Of a stretch of 64,000 nt of DNA, positions 56,862-64,000 are shown in pieces. The notes beneath the pieces were generated by a model. The model did no database searches. It saw only the letters and a program-made list of their open reading frames with translations, and was not told the origin of the DNA. Source of the DNA: an uncultured Prevotellaceae bacterium (GTDB lineage: Bacteria; Bacteroidota; Bacteroidia; Bacteroidales; Bacteroidaceae). Every line of letters starts with the position of its first letter. The stretch's first letter is position 1. The position numbers and the translations under genes were made by a program. The stretch spans positions 92,973-156,972 of the forward strand of contig ONOG01000020.1 in the NCBI GenBank assembly GCA_900319385.1, read 5' to 3'.

Positions 56862-56960
56862 GTGGGTAAGCTATCTGTATCGCGCCGCTACGACCTAATG
56901 CCTTTGCTGCGGTCAAGCCCTGGAGGATTATAGGGAGCTGGCCGTACAGGACTTACCCAT
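56862..56960 (-). ncRNA. ffs: signal recognition particle RNA, small bacterial type
   Basis: The minus strand gives a rod closed by TGGGTAAG/CTTACCCA. Its apical part reads CAGG-GCTUGACCGC-AGCA (in RNA terms), which is the SRP domain IV pattern AGG.. AGCA around a short stem. The loop is UGAC, of the URRC type, instead of the usual GGAA. About 99 nt. It should be co-transcribed with tRNA-Thr. Confidence 0.75.
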
Positions 56961-56969
56961 GTTCGGTGC

Positions 56970-57070
56970 TTTTTTAATTTTTAATTTTTAATTTTTAATT
57001 TCAAAGCGGGTGCAAAGGTACAACTAATAATTATAAATTAAAAATTAAAAATTAAAAATTAACAATTAGC
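56970..57070. repeat. AAAAATT heptamer tracts around the SRP RNA promoter
   Basis: Two groups of AAAAATT units on both sides of the promoter box. Confidence 0.7.
57013..57020 (-). promoter_or_regulatory. -7 box of the SRP RNA / tRNA-Thr transcript
   Basis: TACCTTTG on the minus strand, about 50 bp before the SRP RNA 5' end. Confidence 0.6.
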
Positions 57071-57104
57071 AATTAAAAAAATTTCATTTTAGAGCAAAAA
57101 CCAG

Positions 57105-57112
57105 TAACTTTG
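57105..57112 (+). promoter_or_regulatory. -7 box of the TlpA-like gene
   Basis: TAACTTTG, 55 bp before the ATG at 57168. Confidence 0.55.
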
Positions 57113-57167
57113 CAGCGTTTTTCACGGCAATCAGGAAACCCACACATTCCCTAACCTATCAATTCAA

Positions 57168-58313
57168 ATGAAACAATTCCTTATCCCGATAGCTGCAGCC
57201 CTGCTGCTGACAGCGTGCAACGAAAGCCCTAAATTTCAAGTAACCGGCCACATCACCAGCGCAGAAGGAAAGATGCTCTACCTCGAAGCCATGACACTCG
57301 AAGGTGTCCAGACACTGGATTCCCTTCGTCTGGATGCAGACGGGGCTTTCAGTTTTTCACAAACGAAGGCGGTGGAAAACCCAGAGTTCTACAACCTGCG
57401 CATCGATGGCGGGCGCATCCCCTTCTCCATCGACTCGACAGAGACACTGACATTTACGGCTACCCTACCCGACTTGGTTCAGAGCTACACCGTGAAGGGT
57501 TCGGAGAGTGCTGAAGACATCCGTGCCATCACCCAGCAGCAGCGCCACTTGCAGCAGCAAATCAACCAGCTTGAAGCCGACGAGAAGATTGTAGGAGAGA
57601 ATTCGGACAGTATCCTCACCCTCATCAATGCGTACAAGCAGCAGATGAAGGACAAGTACATCTTCCTCCATCCCGAACGTGCCAGCGCCTACTTTGCAGT
57701 CTGCCAACGACTCAACACACGCATCTCCTCCTTCCAGCTGTTCGACCCCTTCAACGAACGAAGCGACGTGAAGTGCTACGCCACGCTGGCCACAGTCTGG
57801 GACGGACGCTGGCCCGATGCCGACCGCACTATACAACTCTGCAACATGGCAACCAAAGGCATGGAGAACACGGCACCCAAGCAGACGCAACAAATCGAAC
57901 TCGACGCCGACAAAATTAGCGAAACAGGCATCATCGACATCGAGTTGCCCGATGTCAACAGCACCCTCCGCCGCCTTTCCGACCTCAAAGGAAAAGTCGT
58001 ACTGCTGGACTTCACCATCTACGGAGCTCAGCAGTCGCAAGCCCGCACACGCCAGATGCGCGAATTATATAATAAGTACAGCGGACAGGGATTCGAAATC
58101 TATCAGGTTTCGCTCGACGAAGACATACACTTCTGGCAGTTCTCCTGCGAAAAACTTCCTTGGATCTGCGTCCACGAGACCGACGGACGCGCCGTCTCCA
58201 GCTACGCTGTCCGCGACCTACCCACCTACTTCCTCATCAACCGCGACAACGACATCGTTGCACGCAGCGAAAACATCACCAACCTGGAGGAAGAGCTGCA
58301 AAAGATTTTATAA
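57168..58313 (+). CDS. TlpA-like thioredoxin-fold lipoprotein lacking the CxxC
   Basis: 381 residues. Lipoprotein signal LLLTACNE (lipid on Cys17). A DUF4369-type N-terminal beta domain (about 20-115: FQVTGHITSAEGKMLYLEAMTLEG), a helical middle, and a TlpA/AhpC-TSA domain from about 255 (LSDLKGKVVLLDFTIYGAQQSQARTRQMRELY.. GFEIYQVSLDED.. VRDLPTYFLINRDNDIVARS). Where the family has WCxxC, this protein has YGAQQSQ, so it cannot do disulfide exchange. The conserved cis-Pro (LPTYF) remains. A structural or binding role is likely. Confidence 0.9.
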   Translation: MKQFLIPIAAALLLTACNESPKFQVTGHITSAEGKMLYLEAMTLEGVQTLDSLRLDADGAFSFSQTKAVENPEFYNLRIDGGRIPFSIDSTETLTFTATLPDLVQSYTVKGSESAEDIRAITQQQRHLQQQINQLEADEKIVGENSDSILTLINAYKQQMKDKYIFLHPERASAYFAVCQRLNTRISSFQLFDPFNERSDVKCYATLATVWDGRWPDADRTIQLCNMATKGMENTAPKQTQQIELDADKISETGIIDIELPDVNSTLRRLSDLKGKVVLLDFTIYGAQQSQARTRQMRELYNKYSGQGFEIYQVSLDEDIHFWQFSCEKLPWICVHETDGRAVSSYAVRDLPTYFLINRDNDIVARSENITNLEEELQKIL

Positions 58314-58316
58314 GTA

Positions 58317-58373
58317 AAAGGGAAAAGTTAAAATACCAGCCAGATGTGCCGCGCATTTTAACTTTTCCCTTTT
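58317..58373. terminator. bidirectional hairpin of AAAAGGG-type heptamers
   Basis: AAAGGGAAAAGTTAAAAT (58317-58334) pairs with ATTTTAACTTTTCCCTTT (58356-58373) between two convergent genes. Confidence 0.75.
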
Positions 58374-58399
58374 AACTTTCCCCTTTTCCCTTTTAGTTA

Positions 58400-59485
58400 T
58401 CACACAAATTCCTCACCCACGTTCATCTGCACGTCGTTGACAAACTTGCGGAGCGCACTCTGGTCGTCCTTCTTGCAGATGACAAGCACGTTGCCCTCCT
58501 CGACGATCACGTAGTCGTCCAGCCCCTGCACCACTGCCACCTTGCCTGCCGGCAATTTCACGATGCAGTCCTTGCAGTCGTAAAGCATCGCCTGCGGAGC
58601 CATAACCACGTTGCCCTGCTGAGCCTTCGGCAAAACATCGTAGAGCGCATCCCACGTGCCGATGTCGCTCCAGCCGAAGCGGGCAAGCATCACATCCACC
58701 CCGTCCGTCTTTTCCAGGATGCCCTGTTCCAGACTCACGTTCGGACACTTAGCAAACGAATCCTCAACCAATGGCATGACATCGTCACCTTTCTGAAGAC
58801 CGTTCTCGGCATCCTCGAGCATCTCGACGAACGGATTTGCCATCCGCTCCACCGACCCGATGAAAGTCGAGACCTTGGAAACAAACAGTCCCGTATTCCA
58901 CAAAAACTCCTTGCTTTCGAGAAACATCTCAGCAAACTGTCGCTCCGGTTTCTCCGTAAACGACTGCACACGGAAGATGTCGTCACCCTGGACGCAGTCG
59001 CCCATCTGGACATATCCGTAGTTGGTCGCAGGCCGAGTGGGTCCGATGCCCATCACAAGCATACGTTCGTGCTGAGCCACATAGTCGAGCCCCCGAACGA
59101 TGTCCTGTTCGAACAGTTCGGTGCGGCTGATCATCTGGTCGCTCGGAGTCACCACCATACAGGCATCCGCATTGCGTCTCTTGATTTCGATCGAAGCCCA
59201 TGCCACACTCGGCACCGTGTTTCGGCGCATGGGTTCAAGCAACAAGTTGTCGGCGGGCAACTCGGGCAACTGCTGTCGGACGAGGTCAGCATATTGCTGA
59301 TGCGACATGACGACGATGTTGTCGGGGTCGATGAAGCGGGCAAAACGCCGGTAAGTGCTTTGCAGCAAAGACTCACCGCATCCCAGGAAGTCGATAAACT
59401 GCTTCGGATGCTGCTGACGGCTGGAGGGCCACAGACGGGAGCCGATGCCTCCAGCCAGGATGACGCAATAGTAGTTGGTATTCAT
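58400..59485 (-). CDS. manC: mannose-1-phosphate guanylyltransferase
   Basis: 361 residues from ATG 59485 (the frame reaching to 59692 is not coding). It makes GDP-mannose for surface glycans. Nucleotide-binding motif VILAGGIGSRLWPSSRQQHPKQF, then VVTPSDQM, GIGPTRPATNYGYVQMG, FTEKPERQFAEMFLES, LWNTGLFVSK and the C-terminal GWSDIGTWDALYDV. Single-domain, without the phosphomannose isomerase part of bifunctional ManC. Confidence 0.95.
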   Translation of the reverse strand: MNTNYYCVILAGGIGSRLWPSSRQQHPKQFIDFLGCGESLLQSTYRRFARFIDPDNIVVMSHQQYADLVRQQLPELPADNLLLEPMRRNTVPSVAWASIEIKRRNADACMVVTPSDQMISRTELFEQDIVRGLDYVAQHERMLVMGIGPTRPATNYGYVQMGDCVQGDDIFRVQSFTEKPERQFAEMFLESKEFLWNTGLFVSKVSTFIGSVERMANPFVEMLEDAENGLQKGDDVMPLVEDSFAKCPNVSLEQGILEKTDGVDVMLARFGWSDIGTWDALYDVLPKAQQGNVVMAPQAMLYDCKDCIVKLPAGKVAVVQGLDDYVIVEEGNVLVICKKDDQSALRKFVNDVQMNVGEEFV

Positions 59486-59743
59486 GGTACAATTAGAACG
59501 CTCAAGCTCATACTTTATTGTATCAACTGTCAGACTTTTTGTCAAAGTGCATGACATCACAACTTGCCAAGAAAAAGGCATGGAGCGCATCGCTGCGACC
59601 CATGCCATTCCGCGGAAACTAACTAATGTCTTATGATATCTTCGTTGTACTTCGTACTTTGTACTTAAGTTAACGAGTTGACGAGTTGACAAGTTGACAT
59701 GGCCTCCGCCGTCATAAGCTCACATACTTAAATACTCACAAAC
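59486..59743. repeat. gap with GTACTTY/AAGTTGAC block
   Basis: The 59640-59700 part has GTACTTY heptamers and AAGTTGAC octamers. The remainder shows no gene. Confidence 0.6.
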
Positions 59744-60964
59744 TTAAAAACTCCAAAACATAGTCTCACCCGTGACAACGGCTCTGGCTGCCGGTGTGAG
59801 ACGGAGCAGCCGCTGATGGATGTCGGGCTGACTTTTCAGGTAGCGGCGTAGCTCCAGGGGCAGGCCGAAGGTGGTCAGCTGCTTGTTGGTCAGGGCGAGC
59901 CGTCCCTTGTACTCACAGGTGAATTCATCGCCCTCGGGTGTGCTGAGCAGGTTGATGAGGCATTCGGTGGTTTCGCCTGGCAGGAGGATACAGATGCCTC
60001 CTGGCTGGATGTTGCCCATCGTGAAGGTCAGCAGTGTAGGTTCGGTAATGTCGGCTCTGATGGTGACGGTGCGGTCAGACGAGATGTTGGCTATATTGCC
60101 CAGCTCCGGCGTATGGTCCACGGGATAATGGATGGGACTGGGGGACGCTCCGATAGCTTTCTCTGTGTTGTAGGTCACCATGTCGGAGTTGAACATGCTG
60201 TGCTGGTAGTTCATAAAGTGGATCTTCAGTGTGGCGGTCTTAGGCTTCTTGGTCGTGCGCTGTGGCAGCTGTTCTTGCTCGTCGTAGTCGGAGTGCTGCC
60301 AGTACTTGGCGACTTCTTCGTGAGCGATGGGCTGCGACTCGTCGTGCAGGTAGAAGTAGTTATAGCAGTTGCCATTGGCTTCCTCTTCGGTGATGAAGTT
60401 CACCCAGCGGGTGTCTTTAGGCACGGGGTCGAAGTGGAAGCGGTAGTGCTCGGTGTCGTGATAGTCCTTGTGGTGCCACTGGCCTAAGGTAGTTCCCTCA
60501 ATGCTGTGCAGAGGATAGCGTATGCCTTTTTCGGTGACGAGATAGATGTCTTCGGCTTTTTCGAATTGATACATATACTGCGGTATCACCTGATGGGTGA
60601 TATAGACGGTGGTGGCGGTGTCTGTCAGTTCGACACGGTCGATGTAGAACCAGGCTCGTGCCGAAGTCCAGTCGAACACGGGTTTCTCCCACACCACGGC
60701 TTCACGGTTCTGAAATTCGGGGAGTGAGAAGTCCCAGCCACGGTTTTCGTTGGCATAGACGAAACTGCCGCCGTTGAGTGCCGACTCGCTGTGATAGGTG
60801 TAGTCAGGGTTGCCGTCCTTGCCCTGGATGTCGATGACTTGTCGCTCGGCATTGGTGATGATGGTGATGCTGCGAGGACGGTCAATGGTGATGGTGTCGT
60901 TAACGTGGGCGTTGGCCACACAGGCTCCTATGCCCAAGAAAATGGATAAGAATGTTGTTTTCAT
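59744..60964 (-). CDS. secreted protein of unknown function, probably C-terminally shortened
   Basis: 406 residues. The signal peptide ends near VANAH. The N-terminal two thirds are beta-rich (IDRPRSITIITNAERQVIDIQG; FVYANENRG; WFYIDRVELTDTATTVYITHQV), followed by MGNIQPGGICILLPGETTECLINLLSTPEG, the text that precedes the thioredoxin domain in many Bacteroidales TlpA-like proteins. The frame then stops at TGETMFWSF, just where a short TTTAAGTNTGTGAG-type repeat begins, so a C-terminal domain may be lost (inference). Its ATG overlaps the upstream gene by 4 bp. Confidence 0.7.
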   Translation of the reverse strand: MKTTFLSIFLGIGACVANAHVNDTITIDRPRSITIITNAERQVIDIQGKDGNPDYTYHSESALNGGSFVYANENRGWDFSLPEFQNREAVVWEKPVFDWTSARAWFYIDRVELTDTATTVYITHQVIPQYMYQFEKAEDIYLVTEKGIRYPLHSIEGTTLGQWHHKDYHDTEHYRFHFDPVPKDTRWVNFITEEEANGNCYNYFYLHDESQPIAHEEVAKYWQHSDYDEQEQLPQRTTKKPKTATLKIHFMNYQHSMFNSDMVTYNTEKAIGASPSPIHYPVDHTPELGNIANISSDRTVTIRADITEPTLLTFTMGNIQPGGICILLPGETTECLINLLSTPEGDEFTCEYKGRLALTNKQLTTFGLPLELRRYLKSQPDIHQRLLRLTPAARAVVTGETMFWSF

Positions 60965-61404
60965 TTGCTGAATGTTTTTTTGAGTTGCTGAATCGTGGCC
61001 GTTCCTTCGAGATAGACGCATAGGAAGTCTGTCGCGCTACGGCGTTGGAAAATGATGTAATGGTTGCCCGCTCCCTTCTGAGCATAGCGGAAGAGGGCGA
61101 ACTGGATGTGGCGGTTTTCGCGCTGAACTTCTTTTTCGGTGGCACGGCGTTCGTCCTCAGTGAGTAGGCGTTCGACCTGCGCGAGTCCCTTAGCGGAGGT
61201 GCTGCACTGAATGCTGTGGAACACACTGAGGTCATACTTTGCCAGTTCGTCGCTCGTCACGTAGGTTTCGGAGAGTATGCGCGTGTCGGCGACGCGTCCG
61301 TCAAAGAGGTCGTGCACGGCAAGCCGCTCCAGACCGACCTGCGCACAGAGGGTGGCTGGCAGGCATAGGACGAGCAGCAGTGCGAGGATACGATAATTAT
61401 TCAT
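60961..61404 (-). CDS. small exported protein downstream of an ECF sigma factor
   Basis: 147 residues with a signal peptide ending near LCAQ. The rest (LERLAVHDLFDGRVADTRILSETYVTSDELAKYDLSVFHSI.. VERLLTEDERRATEKEVQRENRHIQFALFRYAQKGAGNHYIIFQRR.. FLCVYLEGTATIQQLKKTF) fits a family I have seen next to Bacteroidales ECF sigma factors (DUF6108-like; family number uncertain). Overlaps both neighbours by 4 bp, so it belongs to the sigma operon. Confidence 0.75.
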   Translation of the reverse strand: MNNYRILALLLVLCLPATLCAQVGLERLAVHDLFDGRVADTRILSETYVTSDELAKYDLSVFHSIQCSTSAKGLAQVERLLTEDERRATEKEVQRENRHIQFALFRYAQKGAGNHYIIFQRRSATDFLCVYLEGTATIQQLKKTFSK

Positions 61405-61715
61405 GGTTGACTTTCATTATGAAAAATATCACTCAGTGTTGTTTCCACATGGCTCATCACGATGGTGCGATCAGTGATGCGCTGTCCGTTTTCGACGGTG
61501 TAGCACACGTCGGTCGGTTCGTCCCCTCTGAACCAGTGGCTGCCAATCAGGCAGGCCAGCACGATGGAGGCTGCGATGGCTGGATAGAGCCAGGCAAGAC
61601 GGCGACGTCTGATGCGCCCCATCACGCGCTGTTCCATGTCGAGGGGCACCTCCATCTGTGATGCACGCTCGTTTTGCCGTTGCAGTGCCTGGCGTAAAAG
61701 CGAATCGTTATTCAT
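61401..61715 (-). CDS. small single-span protein, possible anti-sigma factor
   Basis: 104 residues. A cytoplasmic N-terminal part (about 1-40, with QRQNERASQMEVPLDMEQRVMGRIRRRR), one membrane span (LAWLYPAIAASIVLACLIGSHWF) and a short periplasmic tail. The gene starts inside the sigma factor gene (8-bp overlap). Position and layout suit an anti-sigma factor, but no zinc-binding ZAS motif (HxxxCxxC) is present. Confidence 0.65.
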   Translation of the reverse strand: MNNDSLLRQALQRQNERASQMEVPLDMEQRVMGRIRRRRLAWLYPAIAASIVLACLIGSHWFRGDEPTDVCYTVENGQRITDRTIVMSHVETTLSDIFHNESQP

Positions 61716-62259
61716 TGTTCATGCGTATTAAGAGGATTCTGAGTCGTTGGCGAATGCGGTGTAGCCGACTACCGAGGCGCGATGCCTCACGACTGAGTGT
61801 GGCGTCGGTCGCACCAGTGATGAAGGCGATGTCCTTCAGCGGACGCTGGTCGAAGTAGTAGAGCTGGAGGAGCATCTGGTCTTCGGGCGACAGTTGCCGT
61901 ATTGCTTCGTCCAGCTGGTCCACCGTTGTGGTCTCGGGCCATTCGTCGGGAACGTCGTCGCTCACGTCGAGCGACAGCGTTTGCCGTTTTCGGTGCCGGC
62001 GCAGATGGTACAGGGCTTCATGGTAGGCAATGCGCTGCAGCCACGTCTGTAGCGATGCTTTCTCTGGATCGTAGTCCTTCAAGTGACGGAAAGCAGCGAG
62101 AAAAGTGTTCTGAACCACATCTTCAGTGTCTTCCTGCTGTTCTACGATTCGACCCACGAACATCATCAGCTCAGGGCTGAGGTCCTTCACCAGCTGTCCG
62201 AATGCCTTGGTGTCACCGCTGAGTATCCGTTCCACAGCTGTCTTATCAATATCTTTCAT
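61708..62259 (-). CDS. ECF-type RNA polymerase sigma factor
   Basis: 183 residues from ATG 62259. Region 2 contains FGQLVKDLSPELMMFVGRIVEQQEDTEDVVQNTFLAAFRHLKDYDPEKASLQTWLQRIAYHEALYHLRR; region 4 contains RQLSPEDQMLLQLYYFDQRPLKDIAFITGATDATLSREASRLGSRLHRIRQRL. First gene of a four-gene overlapping operon. Its targets are probably envelope-related, judging by the exported proteins that follow. Confidence 0.93.
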   Translation of the reverse strand: MKDIDKTAVERILSGDTKAFGQLVKDLSPELMMFVGRIVEQQEDTEDVVQNTFLAAFRHLKDYDPEKASLQTWLQRIAYHEALYHLRRHRKRQTLSLDVSDDVPDEWPETTTVDQLDEAIRQLSPEDQMLLQLYYFDQRPLKDIAFITGATDATLSREASRLGSRLHRIRQRLRILLIRMNNE

Positions 62260-62324
62260 TCTATCAGTATATAGACGCACCCCAGCAAAATATCACGCAG
62301 AACAAAGTTTTTTTTCATTCAAAA

Positions 62325-62499
62325 GTTAACAAATTGACAAGTTGACGAGTTAACAAGCTGTTTCTTCTCACCATCAAACAACTTGTTAACTCGTCAACTT
62401 AAGTACAAAGTACAAAGTACGAAGTACAACGTGGATGAAAAGTAACAACTCGTCAACTTGTCAACTTGTCAACTTGTTAACTCGTCAACTCATCAACGG
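62325..62499. repeat. composite heptamer/octamer block
   Basis: AAGTTGAC octamers, GTACTTY heptamers in both orientations and the CATCCACG link between fRMsr and the sigma factor. Confidence 0.75.
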
Positions 62500-62973
62500 T
62501 CAAGCTTTTATCGTCCCAGCGATTTTCTCCAGCCACTGAGCATCTTCACTGTCGAACGTGTTCAGCTGGTCAGAATCAATGTCAAGAACGGCCATCACCT
62601 TGCCCTGCGCATCCATCAGCGGCACGACAATCTCGCTACGCGATGCCGAGCTGCAGGCGATGTGCCCTGGAAAATGATCAACATTGGGTACGACGAGAGT
62701 CTGTCCCTTTGCCCATGCCGTGCCACATACTCCCCTGCCCCGCTTGATGCGAGTGCAGGCCAATGGACCTTGGAACGGACCGAGCACAAGTTCGTCGCCC
62801 TGTACACGATAGAATCCTGTCCACCAAAAACCAAAAGTCTCGTGGATCATCGATGCCGTGTTGGCCATGTTGGCAATGAGGTCCGGCTCGCCCTCAGTCA
62901 CGCTCCGCACTTGCTCCAGCAGCAGTCGGTAGCGGTCGGTCTTTGAACCTTGTGCAATGTGTAGTTCTTCCAT
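62500..62973 (-). CDS. msrC: free methionine-(R)-sulfoxide reductase (GAF domain)
   Basis: 157 residues, one GAF domain. It reduces free methionine-R-sulfoxide with thioredoxin. Cys73, Cys83 and Cys107 (ACTRIKRGRGVCGTAWA.. IACSSASRSEIVVP) match the three active-site cysteines of fRMsr. NTASMIHETFGFWWTGFYRV and VLDIDSDQLNTF are further family text. Single gene with a near-consensus TAACTTCG box upstream. Confidence 0.93.
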   Translation of the reverse strand: MEELHIAQGSKTDRYRLLLEQVRSVTEGEPDLIANMANTASMIHETFGFWWTGFYRVQGDELVLGPFQGPLACTRIKRGRGVCGTAWAKGQTLVVPNVDHFPGHIACSSASRSEIVVPLMDAQGKVMAVLDIDSDQLNTFDSEDAQWLEKIAGTIKA

Positions 62974-63239
62974 GATACGTGTGTTTTAATGGTTTTTCAG
63001 AAAGTAGTTTTGGTATTTTATTCGGTGATGCGAAGTTACGCATTATGCAGCACAAAAACAAGTTGTGCGCACATTATTTATACTGAAAGTGCAGAACAAG
63101 GTTTAATTTTCGATGGAAATTGAATGTTTAGTGTTAAGAGTTTAGAGTTGAGTGTTCAATTGAGTCCTATTAACAACCATTGCCACGGAAACCGAGCTTG
63201 GGTATTAAAAAAACAAGTAATTTAACACTTCGGGTGCCA

Positions 63240-63840
63240 GTTTTTGTGGGAGAATTTTCGGTGAAATAGGATTTTACCTACACAGAAATTTTATTTTTTG
63301 GCACACAGAAATCACATTTTTTACACGGAAAGGGTATTTTTGGCACACAGAAAACACGGAAATACACAGAAAGGAGGCGCATTAGCCATACTCTTTCCGT
63401 GATTTCTGTGGTTTCTGTGGGACAAAATAAAACCACAAGCTATTTCTGTGTGCCAATAAAACACCCTATCTGCATGAAAAACTTCATTACATTGTTTGTT
63501 TGTCCGCCGACAAACCGCCGGCAGTCCGCCGTCTGGGTGTCGGCAAAGCGCCGTTTTATCTGTCGTTTGTCCGCCGTCTGAGCGTCGGCAGTCCGCCGTC
63601 TGACGGTCGGCAAAGTGCCGTCTGCCGACAGGTTTGTCCGCCGTCTGCCGACGCTGCGTCCGCCGTCTGCCGACGACGAAACGGCGGTCTACCAGCAAAC
63701 GGTCGGCGAACGAGGAAAATGTGGTCGGGAGATCGTGCGTCATGACGGCGATATTTGCGGACGAAGGATCAGTCGATGATTTTTTCGCGATTCTCAGGCG
63801 CCGGCGACGGAAGGGCGTAGTTGTCGATACTGCAACTAAC
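63240..63840 (+). repeat. composite element, copy 3: 22-bp minisatellite plus 66-bp DFFAIL module
   Basis: It begins with the same GTTTTTGTGGGAGAATTTT as copy 2. A stretch with several ACACAGAAA-type repeats follows, then about seven units of 22-23 bp (CCGTCTGACGGTCGGCAAAG type, 63507-63706) and the 66-bp module at 63775-63840. The module frame is open from 63634 to 63867. Confidence 0.8.
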
Positions 63841-64000
63841 GGGGTGGGAACGGAGGGGGGATTTTAACATTTGGGAATGTCCTGTAATCATTTTTTAATT
63901 GACTGAACTTTCGGAAGTCAAGGATAACCACGAATTTCGCGAATGACACGAATTATCCCTACTTTTTGGGCCTATACAAGTGGAAAAAATTCGAGTAATT
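63841..64000. other. window end, AT-rich, no gene seen
   Basis: Has an AACTTTCGG at about 63905, like the end of the MITE-like family, and an ACGAATTTCGCGAATGACACGAATT unit. It may be the beginning of another repeat cut by the window edge. Confidence 0.4.

Overview
The window looks like chromosomal DNA of a Bacteroidales bacterium, most likely Prevotellaceae. The reasons are: Bacteroidetes promoters (TTTG, about 20 bp, TAnnTTTG) ahead of many genes; a type III glutamine synthetase; the methylmalonyl-CoA decarboxylase route to propionate; a TonB receptor/PnuT pair under a TPP riboswitch; a paired radical SAM enzyme and lipoprotein; and a C10 protease with a Bacteroidetes-type C-terminal sorting-like end. 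No phage, transposase, integrase, rRNA or CRISPR array was seen.

Layout. 1-4.2 kb: glnN (cut by the window edge), a carboxymuconolactone decarboxylase-like protein and a secreted alpha/beta hydrolase. 4.2-9.2 kb: a five-gene sodium-pumping methylmalonyl-CoA decarboxylase operon with its epimerase. 9.2-10.7 kb: rSAM enzyme plus lipoprotein. 10.9-15.5 kb: hisGDCB. 15.6-24.4 kb: a polytopic membrane protein, a UbiA-type prenyltransferase, a HAD phosphatase, a glycosyltransferase, recR and a C10 protease. 24.8-34 kb: lepA, HD hydrolase, PL11-type rhamnogalacturonan lyase, a lipoprotein, ligA, ispE. 34-37.1 kb: thiamine uptake. 38.3-46.4 kb: an aguB-like amidohydrolase, a DbpA-type helicase, an LptD-like protein, deoD, a LOG-family protein. 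46.4-53 kb: a cluster of two porins, imelysin, di-heme oxidoreductase and a c-type cytochrome lipoprotein, probably iron- or metal-related. 53.4-57 kb: a Dna2-like nuclease-helicase, tRNA-Thr and SRP RNA. 57-63 kb: a TlpA-like lipoprotein without CxxC, manC, an ECF sigma operon and fRMsr.

The most unusual content lies between and inside the genes. Intergenic DNA is built from tandem 7- and 8-bp units (TTTTCAC, AAAAATT, GTACTTY, TTTAGTG, AAGTTGAC). These have entered coding sequences: a nine-unit heptamer tract sits in a membrane region of the UbiA gene and could slip in and out of frame. A G-rich AGGGG-type repeat similarly forms protein ends or loops of ligA, two porins and a glycosyltransferase. 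Two MITE-like palindromic families occur as inverted pairs that bracket gene blocks and share an AAGTTTCG-like terminus. A composite element occurs three times: a 22-bp minisatellite next to a module of exactly 66 bp whose translation is conserved. A separate array carries a GTGCAC palindrome every 21-23 bp beside hisB. These repeat systems are the best candidates for something not yet described.
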